64,000 nucleotides of DNA, from the NCBI GenBank assembly GCA_021372825.1, contig JAJFTR010000001.1, positions 1-64,000 of the forward strand, in the 5' to 3' direction. Each line of letters opens with the position of its first letter. The stretch's first letter is position 1. Under the pieces are notes generated by a model. That model was not told the origin of the DNA, did no database searches, and saw nothing but the letters and a program-made list of their open reading frames with translations. Positions 36,434 to 44,075 of this stretch are shown piece by piece. Source of the stretch: Actinomycetes bacterium (GTDB taxonomy: Bacteria > Actinomycetota > Coriobacteriia > Anaerosomatales > Anaerosomataceae). Position numbers and translations under genes: made by a program.

Positions 36434-36727
36434 CTAGTCCAGATCGTCACGGCGCAAGATCATGAAGCGCACGACTGGGTCAGTGATATGCATGACGCGG
36501 TCGAGCTCGGCGATTGCAGCGGTGGTCGCGTGGAACATGACGACGAAGTAGTCGCCGTCGGCGAAGCCCCGTATCTCGTAGGCGAGATGACGCTTCCCCC
36601 ACGGATCTTCGGAATCCACGACGCCCCCGTCGGCAGTGATGACGCCCCGGACCTTCTCCAGGACAGCCTCACGTGCCTCGTCGTCGAGGGTGGGGTTCAG
36701 GATGAGCATGAGTTCATAAGCCTTCAC
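36434..36727 (-). CDS. rpsF: Ribosomal protein bS6
   Basis: A 97-residue bS6 (MKAYELMLILNPTLDDEARE, then WGKRHLAYEIRGFADGDYFV). It binds the 30S platform with bS18, encoded downstream. It is the first gene of the six-gene operon ending in dnaB; a good promoter lies 76 bp upstream of the ATG. The bS6-bS18 pair often represses its own mRNA leader, and the untranslated leader of about 70 bases here leaves room for such a site, though I cannot define it. Confidence 0.97.
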   Translation of the reverse strand: MKAYELMLILNPTLDDEAREAVLEKVRGVITADGGVVDSEDPWGKRHLAYEIRGFADGDYFVVMFHATTAAIAELDRVMHITDPVVRFMILRRDDLD

Positions 36728-36802
36728 GTATTCACCTCCCTTGGACTGAGCGGCCCCGGGACTGCGAAGGCGTGAGCCCGGAGCAGGAAATGAAGCCCTC
36801 GC

Positions 36803-36831
36803 ATAGTATCAGAGTCCGACCGCGTCTTCAA
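36803..36831 (-). promoter_or_regulatory. Promoter of the rpsF-dnaB operon
   Basis: On the minus strand TTGAAG is followed after exactly 17 bases by TACTAT, a good housekeeping promoter. It lies 76-104 bp upstream of the rpsF start in an AT-richer patch. Confidence 0.72.
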
Positions 36832-36871
36832 ACATCCAACCTCACACCTCTGACACATGCGGTTCCCTGCA

Positions 36872-37792
36872 CTATCCCACCTCCCGTGAGAGGACAGCGG
36901 TGAGCCGACGGCGCGCGATGGCCACTGCGGCGATGCTGCATGTAACAAGTGCGCTCAGGAGGGGCGGCTCTGCGTGCGGTGATACGCCTCGCCACGTCAC
37001 AGGACTAGGAGGCCGCACGAACTCACGAGTTGTGTGAGGACGACGGCAGCGAAAGGCGTCGATACTCACCCGGTAGGCATGCTGGATCCGCATGCGGTCC
37101 TCGGTGTCCGCAAGCGACGTGTCGGCCTGGATGACCCTCGGAGACACCCCTGGAAGCTGCGCGCCCGCGTCCATCGACCTGGTGCCGACACGTACCACAG
37201 TCTTTCCCGTCGTCGACGCGGACCCGTACTCACTGCGAGTCGGCGCAGTGCCCTGGTCCGTAGGCTGCTGGTATGTGCCGGGAGCCGGCCGCTGTGTGCC
37301 CGGACCTGCCTCGACGTCCTCGGTGAGCATTGCCGACGGGTCGACGTACACGCCTCCGGAACGCACGCTCAGGTGGACATGTACCTCGCGAGTAGACCCG
37401 TCTCCTGTGGGGGCAAGCGTCCCTACTGTGTCACCGGGACTGATCTGGTGGCCGACGCACACCGACACCCTCGCCAGGGGCGAGACAGTAACCAGCGCGT
37501 CGCCGGGCGTGGAGACCGTGACGGCGCCCACGCGACCACCACCATCAGCCGGTACCTCACCGGCGAACGTGACAGTGCCCGCACACGCTGCATGCACCGT
37601 CTCGCCTGCCACTCCCCTGAAGTCGAGACCCCGATGAATGTGCTCATGGCCTGTCTCGGCATAGGGCTCTCCGAAAGCAAGACATATGTCGCCGGGGACC
37701 GGCGGGACAAGGGGCTCGAGTGCAAGAGCGCCGCCGGGCCAGCACATCACGAGCATCACAGCCGCGACCATCACATGAAAACGCCGTCCCAT
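36872..37792 (-). CDS. Secreted M23-like (LysM-free) metallopeptidase-fold protein
   Basis: A 306-residue protein with a signal peptide (residues 1-24, ending GGALA) and a peptidase M23/lysostaphin-like domain. The pattern HIHRGLDFRGVAGETVHAA matches the first zinc-ligand region (HxGxD), and VHVHLSV the second (HxH). A Pro/Thr/Ser linker follows (about residues 185-235), and the C-terminus holds one membrane helix (LLSALVTCSIAAVAIA) with an Arg-rich end. M23 proteins cut peptidoglycan cross-bridges or regulate such enzymes. GGAGG lies 7 bp before the ATG. Confidence 0.75.
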   Translation of the reverse strand: MGRRFHVMVAAVMLVMCWPGGALALEPLVPPVPGDICLAFGEPYAETGHEHIHRGLDFRGVAGETVHAACAGTVTFAGEVPADGGGRVGAVTVSTPGDALVTVSPLARVSVCVGHQISPGDTVGTLAPTGDGSTREVHVHLSVRSGGVYVDPSAMLTEDVEAGPGTQRPAPGTYQQPTDQGTAPTRSEYGSASTTGKTVVRVGTRSMDAGAQLPGVSPRVIQADTSLADTEDRMRIQHAYRVSIDAFRCRRPHTTREFVRPPSPVTWRGVSPHAEPPLLSALVTCSIAAVAIARRRLTAVLSREVG

Positions 37793-37932
37793 GTCACACC
37801 TCCACCGAGTCCATGCCGTGGAGGTGAGGGGCGGCGACATCGAACCTATGTTCGATAGGATAGACACCTGCGGCGCTCTGGGCAAGTCCTTAGATGCCCG
37901 ACGGATATCTCGAGCGACGAAAGACGGCACAA

Positions 37933-37950
37933 GGCCGCCGAACGGCGGCC
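37933..37950 (-). terminator. Terminator hairpin after tRNA-Gly
   Basis: GGCCGCC-GAAC-GGCGGCC forms a perfect 7-bp stem 13 bp beyond the tRNA 3' end; on the minus strand a partly T-rich stretch (TTGTGCCGTCTTT) follows. Confidence 0.7.
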
Positions 37951-37963
37951 TCGAGAGTGCGAA

Positions 37964-38039
37964 TGGAGCGGGCGACGGGTCTCGAACCCGCGACCTAGAG
38001 CTTGGGAAGCTCTCGCTCTACCAACTGAGCTACGCCCGC
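37964..38039 (-). tRNA. tRNA-Gly (anticodon CCC)
   Basis: The 76-nt cloverleaf is complete: acceptor GCGGGCG/CGCCCGC, D arm GCTC...GAGC, anticodon stem AGAGC/GCTCT with loop TTCCCAA (anticodon CCC, reads GGG), T arm GCGGG-TTCGAGA-CCCGT, and an encoded CCA after the discriminator T. A promoter precedes it and a hairpin follows it. Confidence 0.97.
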
Positions 38040-38048
38040 GTGACGCGT

Positions 38049-38077
38049 ATTGTATGTCAGCTCCTGGTGAGCGGCAA
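38049..38077 (-). promoter_or_regulatory. Promoter of tRNA-Gly
   Basis: On the minus strand TTGCCG and TACAAT are separated by 17 bases, ending 9 bp before the tRNA 5' end. This is a good housekeeping promoter. Confidence 0.75.
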
Positions 38078-38078
38078 A

Positions 38079-38672
38079 TCACCCCTTGCGTACACGCGGC
38101 GCTATTTCACCTCGCTGGCCCCAAACGCGATTGGCGGCGAAAAGCGCACCCGCCAGGAGCGCCAGCGCCACGGCCAGCACGGCCTTCCCCGGCTTGATGG
38201 GGTCTGCCGCACGGTGCCCCGGCTGCACGACCTCAAGGGCTGTCGCGTGGATGTCCATGTCCCCGCCATGCTCCGGACATGCCGCGTGGAACTCACCCGT
38301 GACGGTCACGACATCGCCCTCGTGCTTGTAGTCACCGAAGGTCGTGATCTTGCCCGCCTCACCTGCTGGAAGCCACACCGGCATGCCCGCGTTGTACCCG
38401 CCGAGCTGCGCTCCCTCCTCGACGTTCTTGAGGTAGTACGCATCGTCGTTGAGGTGGACCCATGCGTTCTCTCCGCGCACCATCACTTCGCCGATGGCTT
38501 CGCCCGTGAAAGTGACCGTCGAGCCGTCGTACTTCTTCGGCTCTTCGACGAGGCCGCTGCTCGAGGGCGTGTTCGGACTGGGCTCGGGTGTCCCCTGAGC
38601 CCGGCATCCGGCTGCCATCACGAGAGCGCCGCCGAGCACGAACGCTACCACGAGCCGCAGCCAGTGTCGCAT
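38079..38672 (-). CDS. Lipoprotein with OB-like domain and C-terminal helix
   Basis: A 197-residue protein with a lipoprotein signal (VLGGALVMAAGC, Cys at about residue 23). The middle reads like a small beta-barrel (STVTFTGEAIGEVMVRGENA, then DVVTVTGEFHAACPEHGGDM), the OB pattern seen in cytochrome-assembly-like proteins. CPEHGGDMDIH may bind metal. One C-terminal membrane helix (AVLAVALALLAGALFAA) follows. It starts one base after the trkH stop and is the last gene of the potassium-uptake run; its role there is unknown. Confidence 0.65.
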   Translation of the reverse strand: MRHWLRLVVAFVLGGALVMAAGCRAQGTPEPSPNTPSSSGLVEEPKKYDGSTVTFTGEAIGEVMVRGENAWVHLNDDAYYLKNVEEGAQLGGYNAGMPVWLPAGEAGKITTFGDYKHEGDVVTVTGEFHAACPEHGGDMDIHATALEVVQPGHRAADPIKPGKAVLAVALALLAGALFAANRVWGQRGEIAPRVRKG

Positions 38673-38673
38673 A

Positions 38674-40176
38674 CTACTTCCCCCTCACGATCGAGACGGC
38701 ATAGCCCGCGAGCGCGAAGACCGACATGAACTCTAGGCGTCCCAACCACATCGCCACGATGTAGAGGACCTTCATCACCGCCGGCATTCCGGGGGAGGTG
38801 ACGCCGCACGACAAGCCGGTGTTCGACGCCGCGGACACGCCTTCGAAGGCTGCCTGAAGGAAGTCGTAGCCATAAAGCGTACCCACGATAGCCGTGAGCG
38901 CATACAGCACCAGATACGCGATCGTGATGGTCATCGCGGAACGCACGAGCCCGTCTTCCAGATACACGTCGTGCACGTGGTGATACTTCGCCCGCACCAC
39001 CGCCGACTCAGGTGAGATGGCCTTGCGTATGTCCTGCATGAAGGCCTTGAAGATCACCCCCATGCGTATGCCTTTGATACCGCCGGCTGTCGAACACGCC
39101 GATGCCCCTATGGCCATCGCGATCGTCGTAGCCATGACGCCGACCGGACCCCACTGTGTGACGAACGCCCGCGAGTAGATGGTCGAGAAGCCGGTGGTGG
39201 TGTGACCGGACGCAAGCTGGTAGAACGCCTTCCGGAACAGCGTCATCGCATCCGGGTAGACGCCCGCTTTGGCAAGCCCGAACGTAGCGATGAGCACGGT
39301 AAGGGTGAGCGTGATGGAGAACGAGACGGTCTCGACGTTGCGCAGGATCTCCTTGCGCTTGCCCGTCCACACCGCCCAGTGCAGCGCGAAGTTGAACGAG
39401 CCAGCAATGAAGATGACTACACTTATCACCTCGTAGGTGAGCGAGTGATACCACATCGTGTTGTACGACTGCGGAGCGAACCCGCCTGTCGACCAGGCAC
39501 CCATGAACACCCAGAGGCCATGAAGGAACGCCCGCACGGGCTCTTGCCCAAGCGCCATACCCGTGATGAAGAGCGCCAGCGTGCCCACGCCGAGCCATGC
39601 GAGCGAGACCAGCCATATCGCGCGAGCGGTCTGTACGACGTTGGGAAGGAGCCGCTCGTCCTTGCCCTCACCCACGTACACCTTGTAGGCGCCAGCGGTC
39701 CCTTTGAACAGGAACGTGAGGGCGATGACCACTATCCCCTGACCACCGGCATACGTCAGCAGGTGCCGCCACATGTTCAGGCCGTAACTCACATGATCGA
39801 GGTCTTGAAGAAGGTACAGCCCTGTGGTCGTGTACCCGCTCATGACGTCGAACATCGCATCGAGGTAGGTGCCCTCGTGGCCCGAGAGCCAGTGGGGGAG
39901 AGCGCCCAGAACGGTGGCCATGCCCCACGAACCCGATGCCACGACAAGACCGTGACTCCAGCTGAGGTCCTTCTCGGTGCGGCAGAGAAGCTGCGTGCCG
40001 AACCCGAAGATGAGGCACGCGGCGATCGAGATGACGAAGTCGACCACGGTGTCCCACTCGCCTAAGACGATCGAGGTGATCATCGGGACCACCATGAGCA
40101 GCCCCACACCGGTGATGACCTTGCCCGTGTACTTGCCGATGACGAGGTGGTCTTCTTTACGAGGACGGACGATCAT
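38674..40176 (-). CDS. trkH: Potassium uptake channel subunit TrkH/KtrB
   Basis: A 500-residue membrane protein with the four pore repeats of the TrkH/KtrB superfamily: MSGYTTTGLYLLQDL, GAWSTGGFAPQSYNT, ASGHTTTGFSTIYS and VSAASNTGLSCGVTS, each with the selectivity-filter Gly. It lets K+ (or Na+) into the cell under control of cytoplasmic RCK rings. The two TrkA proteins are encoded upstream on the same strand. Its start overlaps the end of a 49-residue membrane protein by 4 bp. Confidence 0.93.
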   Translation of the reverse strand: MIVRPRKEDHLVIGKYTGKVITGVGLLMVVPMITSIVLGEWDTVVDFVISIAACLIFGFGTQLLCRTEKDLSWSHGLVVASGSWGMATVLGALPHWLSGHEGTYLDAMFDVMSGYTTTGLYLLQDLDHVSYGLNMWRHLLTYAGGQGIVVIALTFLFKGTAGAYKVYVGEGKDERLLPNVVQTARAIWLVSLAWLGVGTLALFITGMALGQEPVRAFLHGLWVFMGAWSTGGFAPQSYNTMWYHSLTYEVISVVIFIAGSFNFALHWAVWTGKRKEILRNVETVSFSITLTLTVLIATFGLAKAGVYPDAMTLFRKAFYQLASGHTTTGFSTIYSRAFVTQWGPVGVMATTIAMAIGASACSTAGGIKGIRMGVIFKAFMQDIRKAISPESAVVRAKYHHVHDVYLEDGLVRSAMTITIAYLVLYALTAIVGTLYGYDFLQAAFEGVSAASNTGLSCGVTSPGMPAVMKVLYIVAMWLGRLEFMSVFALAGYAVSIVRGK

Positions 40177-40322
40177 CGGTAGATCACCTGTGCGATCACC
40201 GCGAGCAAGAACGCGACAAGCGTGAGGCCAAGGATGAATCCTGTCTCGGTGAGGATGCCGCCGATGTAATCAGGCCAGCGCTTGATGTGGGTGATGCCGT
40301 TCTCACCCCGACGTCTGGACAT
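40173..40322 (-). CDS. 49-residue single-helix membrane protein in the Trk operon
   Basis: A small protein, MSRRRGENGITHIKRWPDYI and onward, with a basic N-terminus and one C-terminal membrane helix (GFILGLTLVAFLLAVIAQVI). It starts one base after the upstream trkA stop and overlaps trkH by 4 bp, so it is almost certainly translated. I know no named family. By position it could be a TrkH-associated small subunit, in the way KdpF stabilises KdpFABC; that is inference. Confidence 0.72.
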   Translation of the reverse strand: MSRRRGENGITHIKRWPDYIGGILTETGFILGLTLVAFLLAVIAQVIYR

Positions 40323-40323
40323 C

Positions 40324-40992
40324 TCAGTCGCTCCCCGTGAGGGCCTTCTTGAGCGTGCTCTCGTGTTCCACACGGGTGAACGCGATCACGACATCCCCTG
40401 CATCGAGCTCGGTGTCGCCATGCACGGTGATCACTTCATCTCCCCGAATGAGCGCGACGAGGATGCAGTCTACCGGCAGGTTGAGTTGAGCTACCTGCTT
40501 GCCGCAGACGACACACCGGTCGGTAGGCAACTCGACCTCCACGATCGCCATCTTGCCCTTGCGCAGGCTTGTGAGGGTGCGGATATCGCCGATCGTGGTT
40601 TCCTCTTCGATCATGCGGGAGATGATTGTGGTCGAGGAGATGGCCTCGATACCGAGAGCATTGAAGATGCGCTCGTTCTTGGGGTTGTTCACGCGAGAGA
40701 CGGCGCGCGGGACACCGAACGCGATCTTCGCGAGTTGGCAAGAGACGAGGTTGTCGTCATCGTCACCCGTCGCGGCCACGAACACGTCCGCGCGCCCCAC
40801 GCCCGCGTCCTCCTGGTAGGCGACGTCGCATCCGTCACCCTGGATGATGAGTGGGTTGGAGGGGAGCTCCGCGGCCAGCTTATCCACGACTTCCGCCCTC
40901 TTCTCGATAAGGGCAACCGCGTGGCCGCGGTCGAGAAGTTGACGGGCGAGATATGACGCGACCTTTCCGCCACCATTGATCACGACGTACAT
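40324..40992 (-). CDS. trkA: TrkA-type K+ channel regulatory protein (second copy)
   Basis: A 222-residue RCK protein: an N-terminal Rossmann domain (MYVVINGGGKVASYLARQLL; NAD(H)/ATP site, with acidic partner QGDGCDVAYQEDAG) and a C-terminal TrkA-C domain (GDEVITVHGDTELDAGDVVI). Such rings gate TrkH by nucleotide binding. It starts two bases after the stop of another TrkA. Insertion CVVCGKQVAQ adds a CxxC pair that might respond to metal or redox. Confidence 0.92.
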   Translation of the reverse strand: MYVVINGGGKVASYLARQLLDRGHAVALIEKRAEVVDKLAAELPSNPLIIQGDGCDVAYQEDAGVGRADVFVAATGDDDDNLVSCQLAKIAFGVPRAVSRVNNPKNERIFNALGIEAISSTTIISRMIEEETTIGDIRTLTSLRKGKMAIVEVELPTDRCVVCGKQVAQLNLPVDCILVALIRGDEVITVHGDTELDAGDVVIAFTRVEHESTLKKALTGSD

Positions 40993-40994
40993 GG

Positions 40995-41636
40995 CTACTC
41001 CTCCATGTAACGCTCGACGCGGACGAACATCTCATCCTTTACAGCCGCGACTACCACGTCTCCCGCGTGCAGAAGTGTGTCCTCGCCAGGCACGAAGCTA
41101 GTGGATCCGCGTGTCACGGTGACGATACGGAAGGCGTGATCGATCTCGATGTCGTGGACCTTACGGCCCTCGACGGCGTCCGCACACTTGAACTCGATGA
41201 TCTCGACGTCCCCGACCGTGTGGACATGATGGCCATGTCCCGATTTGATCTTCTCAAGCAGGGATTCAGCCACCAGAGTCGTGCCACAGACGTAGTCGAC
41301 TCCCAGCTGCTGATATGTGCGTTCACGTACGGGGTTGTAGAGGCGGGCAACCGCGTGACGCACCCCGAAGAGCCTACGCGCGACCTCGGCCGCCATAAGA
41401 TTCGTGTTGTCCAAGTCCGTCACGGCAGCGAAGGCGTCCGCCTCCCGGATGCCCGCCTCCTCGAGGACCTCTTCGTCGAACCCCAAGCCCCGGATCGTCA
41501 CGCCATTGAAGGTGCTCCCCAGCCTCCTGAAGGCACCCTCGTCACGATCGATCACGGTGACGTTGTGGCCCTCGACAGAGAGCATGGTCGCCAGCTGTGA
41601 GCCCACGCGCCCGCACCCTACGACGATGATGTTCAC
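40995..41636 (-). CDS. trkA: TrkA-type K+ channel regulatory protein (first copy)
   Basis: A 213-residue RCK protein starting at GTG (VNIIVVGCGRVGSQLATML). The nucleotide-binding Rossmann motif and the TrkA-C domain (FVPGEDTLLHAGDVVVAAV) are complete. The two TrkA copies differ strongly, so they probably form a hetero-ring under one TrkH, as in other Gram-positive Trk systems. It is the first gene of the compact run trkA-trkA-small protein-trkH-lipoprotein. Confidence 0.91.
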   Translation of the reverse strand: MNIIVVGCGRVGSQLATMLSVEGHNVTVIDRDEGAFRRLGSTFNGVTIRGLGFDEEVLEEAGIREADAFAAVTDLDNTNLMAAEVARRLFGVRHAVARLYNPVRERTYQQLGVDYVCGTTLVAESLLEKIKSGHGHHVHTVGDVEIIEFKCADAVEGRKVHDIEIDHAFRIVTVTRGSTSFVPGEDTLLHAGDVVVAAVKDEMFVRVERYMEE

Positions 41637-41742
41637 CGCAGGAAACCCCCAGTCCACGGGCCCATTATCGGACCCCGCCGCAGAACAACATCTGTGCACA
41701 CTAGGCGTGCCCGATAGAGGCGTCAATACCCTTTGTTGAGAA

Positions 41743-41806
41743 GTACGGGCCCGCCGTACGGAGAAGCGCTACGGGTACCGTCCAGGACGACGCCCGTAGC
41801 GCTTCT
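41743..41806. terminator. Paired hairpins between trkA and the DUF5679 gene
   Basis: A perfect 14-bp stem AGAAGCGCTACGGG / CCCGTAGCGCTTCT (41762-41775 and 41793-41806, 17-base loop) lies beside a second small palindrome GTACGG-GCCCG-CCGTAC (41743-41759). They follow the DUF5679 stop and precede the trkA promoter region. A long T run is absent, so termination is likely but not certain. Confidence 0.6.
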
Positions 41807-41831
41807 TACCGAGGATCCGAATCGCCTGAAA

Positions 41832-41978
41832 CTACTTGCCGATCTTGAATATCTTCGTCCCACATACGGGGCAGACGCCCTGGGTCGCCGGACGGCCGTT
41901 CTTCATCGTGATCTCTTGTGCGTCCTTGATCTCACGCTTGGCCTTGCACTTGACACAGTACCCTTCCTTCGCAGCCAC
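41832..41978 (-). CDS. DUF5679 zinc-ribbon mini-protein
   Basis: A 48-residue protein starting at GTG after GAGGAGG. Two CxxC pairs (GYCVKCKAKREI and GVCPVCGTKIFKIG) make a zinc ribbon of the DUF5679 family, common in actinobacteria and Chloroflexota. The part TMKNGRPATQGVCPVCG is the family core. Function unknown; nucleic-acid or protein binding is plausible. Confidence 0.85.
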   Translation of the reverse strand: MAAKEGYCVKCKAKREIKDAQEITMKNGRPATQGVCPVCGTKIFKIGK

Positions 41979-42097
41979 AGCCGCACCTCCTCGTATGGTG
42001 GATACCAGTGCTTCCGGCGCCCCTTGACCGGTCGCTGACCCCCTCAGTGGGAGTGTCCTCCAGGGCAAGTTTACACATATTCACGCCATTGTGAATC

Positions 42098-42760
42098 TCA
42101 ATCATCACAGCGTGGCGCCTGGAGAGCCCTTAACCTGCGCCCCACGACGATGAAGCCAGCACAGCCCAGCGCAACGAGCACGCCGAGAAGCACGGCGGCT
42201 CCGATCCAGAACTTCACCGGGAATATGCGAATGATGAGCGCGTCCGCAGGGAACATCCACGTGCCCGCAGAGAAGAACAGCGAGTGAAAGGCCGCGAAGA
42301 ACGCATCGAAGTCCAGGGCCCCCGCCACGGCAGTCAGCATCAACACGGCGAGCAGCACATAACCTGCCTCAATGAATCCGCGCGCAAGCGCACGCTGAGC
42401 GTTATGGGCGACGGCGTGCGCGATGAGCACGCACAGACCCACCAGAGCAGCGAGTGTGATCCATCGCGCTGCGATCACCACGTCCCGTACGTCGCGGAGG
42501 TGAGCGACGGCGGCGGCGTCGAATGCAGGTCTTCCTTCGATCTCGGCGGGAAGTGCCCCGCCTGCGTGCGTCACGAAAGAACGGACCTGCTCGGCCACGC
42601 TCAGCGTCTGGGCGGGAGATAGGCCGCTGAGTTCATAGGCGCCCGAAGCCGGCACCATGACCGCGGTGAACCACGGCATCAACAGTATCGCCACCGACAC
42701 TCCGACTATCACGACCGCCGTCGAGATCGCCACCAGCGTCGAACGCAGCCCGCCGCTCAT
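42098..42760 (-). CDS. TIGR01906/DUF1461 family membrane protein
   Basis: A 220-residue protein with about four to five membrane helices. The signature near the C-terminus, FFAAFHSLFFSAGTWMFPAD, followed by ALIIRIFPVKFW, is typical of TIGR01906 (DUF1461) integral membrane proteins, whose function is unknown. It overlaps the stop of the diguanylate cyclase gene by 4 bp and so is its operon partner. Confidence 0.8.
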   Translation of the reverse strand: MSGGLRSTLVAISTAVVIVGVSVAILLMPWFTAVMVPASGAYELSGLSPAQTLSVAEQVRSFVTHAGGALPAEIEGRPAFDAAAVAHLRDVRDVVIAARWITLAALVGLCVLIAHAVAHNAQRALARGFIEAGYVLLAVLMLTAVAGALDFDAFFAAFHSLFFSAGTWMFPADALIIRIFPVKFWIGAAVLLGVLVALGCAGFIVVGRRLRALQAPRCDD

Positions 42761-44001
42761 AGCACGCTGTCTTCACCCTGAGCGAGAGCCTCGGAGCCCT
42801 CGACGCGGTTCCCACCCGCTGATGCGGCACGCTCGAGCGCGTCATCGGCCGCATCCAGCAGCGTGTCGGCGCTGTCTCCATCATCGGGGAAGACCGCAAC
42901 GCCCACACTCACGGTAACGCTCAGTCCGTGAACGACGAGCCGCTCCACGCGGCTGCGGTACTCCTCGGCCAAGGCTCGCGTGCGCTCACGTACCGGTATG
43001 GCGTCCTCCTCCGGCCCTGCAACTTCAGGAACGACGACCGCGAATTCTTCACCGCCGATACGGCACACCACGTCCACCGGATACACCCCAGGGACCGAGC
43101 CCTTCTCGGTGACGTCGCGAAGGATCTCGCCGAGTCTCGCGAGCACCTCGTCCCCGATGTCGATGCCGAAGGTCCGGTTGAACTCACCGAACCGGTCCAC
43201 GTCCACGATCACGACGCCAAGCCCCCGGCCATCGCGGCTCGCGCGCTCGACTTCAGTGGAAAGCACGCGATGGAAGTACTGACGGTTGAACAAACCTGTG
43301 AGTTCGTCGGTGAACACGCTTCCGCGCAGCTCGTTCTCACGCTGGTGGATGGTCTGCATCATGAGGATGCCGATGAGAGCCGCGCCCGCGTACATGGTGA
43401 CCTCCCACAGGTACCGGACCATGGTGTAGGTGCCGTTCTCCTGTAGCTCGTTGGAGACGAAGGGCAGAGCCACGTGGGGGATCCATCCCAGATAGACGGC
43501 GAGAAGCACGAGCCCGTACAACACCCCAGCCACTCCCGTGAGCAGCCACACCTGGCTGCGCTTCGGCAAGATGAACGCGCCTTCCAAGATGAACAAGATG
43601 TACATGGAGGAGAACCACGAGTACACCCCGCCGCTGTAATACACCAGGACCGTCGCGACGATCATGTCGAAGATGAGCTGGGCCTGGTTGAGGTAGGCGA
43701 TGTTGCCGACCTTGCGATATGTCGCCTGGTAGACCACGTTGTACCCGAGCACGAAGACCAGTGCGAGCGCGGGGATGAACATGTTCGCGCAGAACTGATC
43801 GAAAGGTACCGCGCTTGCATAGATGGTCGCTCCCGCTACCGAGAAGACCGCCAGAGCAGCGACGATCGCCCATCGGACACGGATGACGAGCCCCACCCGC
43901 TCGATGTTCGCACGCAGCGCCTCGATGTCATACTGCGTGGGCTGCTCGCGCCACGACACGACGGCCGTGCGAGCGAGCGCCTTCGCGATCTTGTTCTGCA
44001 C
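42757..44001 (-). CDS. Membrane-bound diguanylate cyclase (GGDEF)
   Basis: A 414-residue protein. About six N-terminal membrane helices (residues 25-220) form a sensor of unknown signal. A GGDEF domain follows: DELTGLFNRQYFHR, then the active site CRIGGEEFAVVVPE (GGEEF, active form), ending with VSVGVAVFPDDG. It makes cyclic di-GMP from GTP. No RxxD inhibitory site is obvious before the active site. The GTG at 44001 lies 5 bp after GGGAGG and is preferred to upstream ATG/GTG codons. Confidence 0.88.
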   Translation of the reverse strand: MQNKIAKALARTAVVSWREQPTQYDIEALRANIERVGLVIRVRWAIVAALAVFSVAGATIYASAVPFDQFCANMFIPALALVFVLGYNVVYQATYRKVGNIAYLNQAQLIFDMIVATVLVYYSGGVYSWFSSMYILFILEGAFILPKRSQVWLLTGVAGVLYGLVLLAVYLGWIPHVALPFVSNELQENGTYTMVRYLWEVTMYAGAALIGILMMQTIHQRENELRGSVFTDELTGLFNRQYFHRVLSTEVERASRDGRGLGVVIVDVDRFGEFNRTFGIDIGDEVLARLGEILRDVTEKGSVPGVYPVDVVCRIGGEEFAVVVPEVAGPEEDAIPVRERTRALAEEYRSRVERLVVHGLSVTVSVGVAVFPDDGDSADTLLDAADDALERAASAGGNRVEGSEALAQGEDSVL

Positions 44002-44075
44002 ACGTGCCTCCCGACACATCGCCACCGCTCGTGTCAGACGCCCGAGGACAACGAGTGTAACACTCGTTCAGCCGA

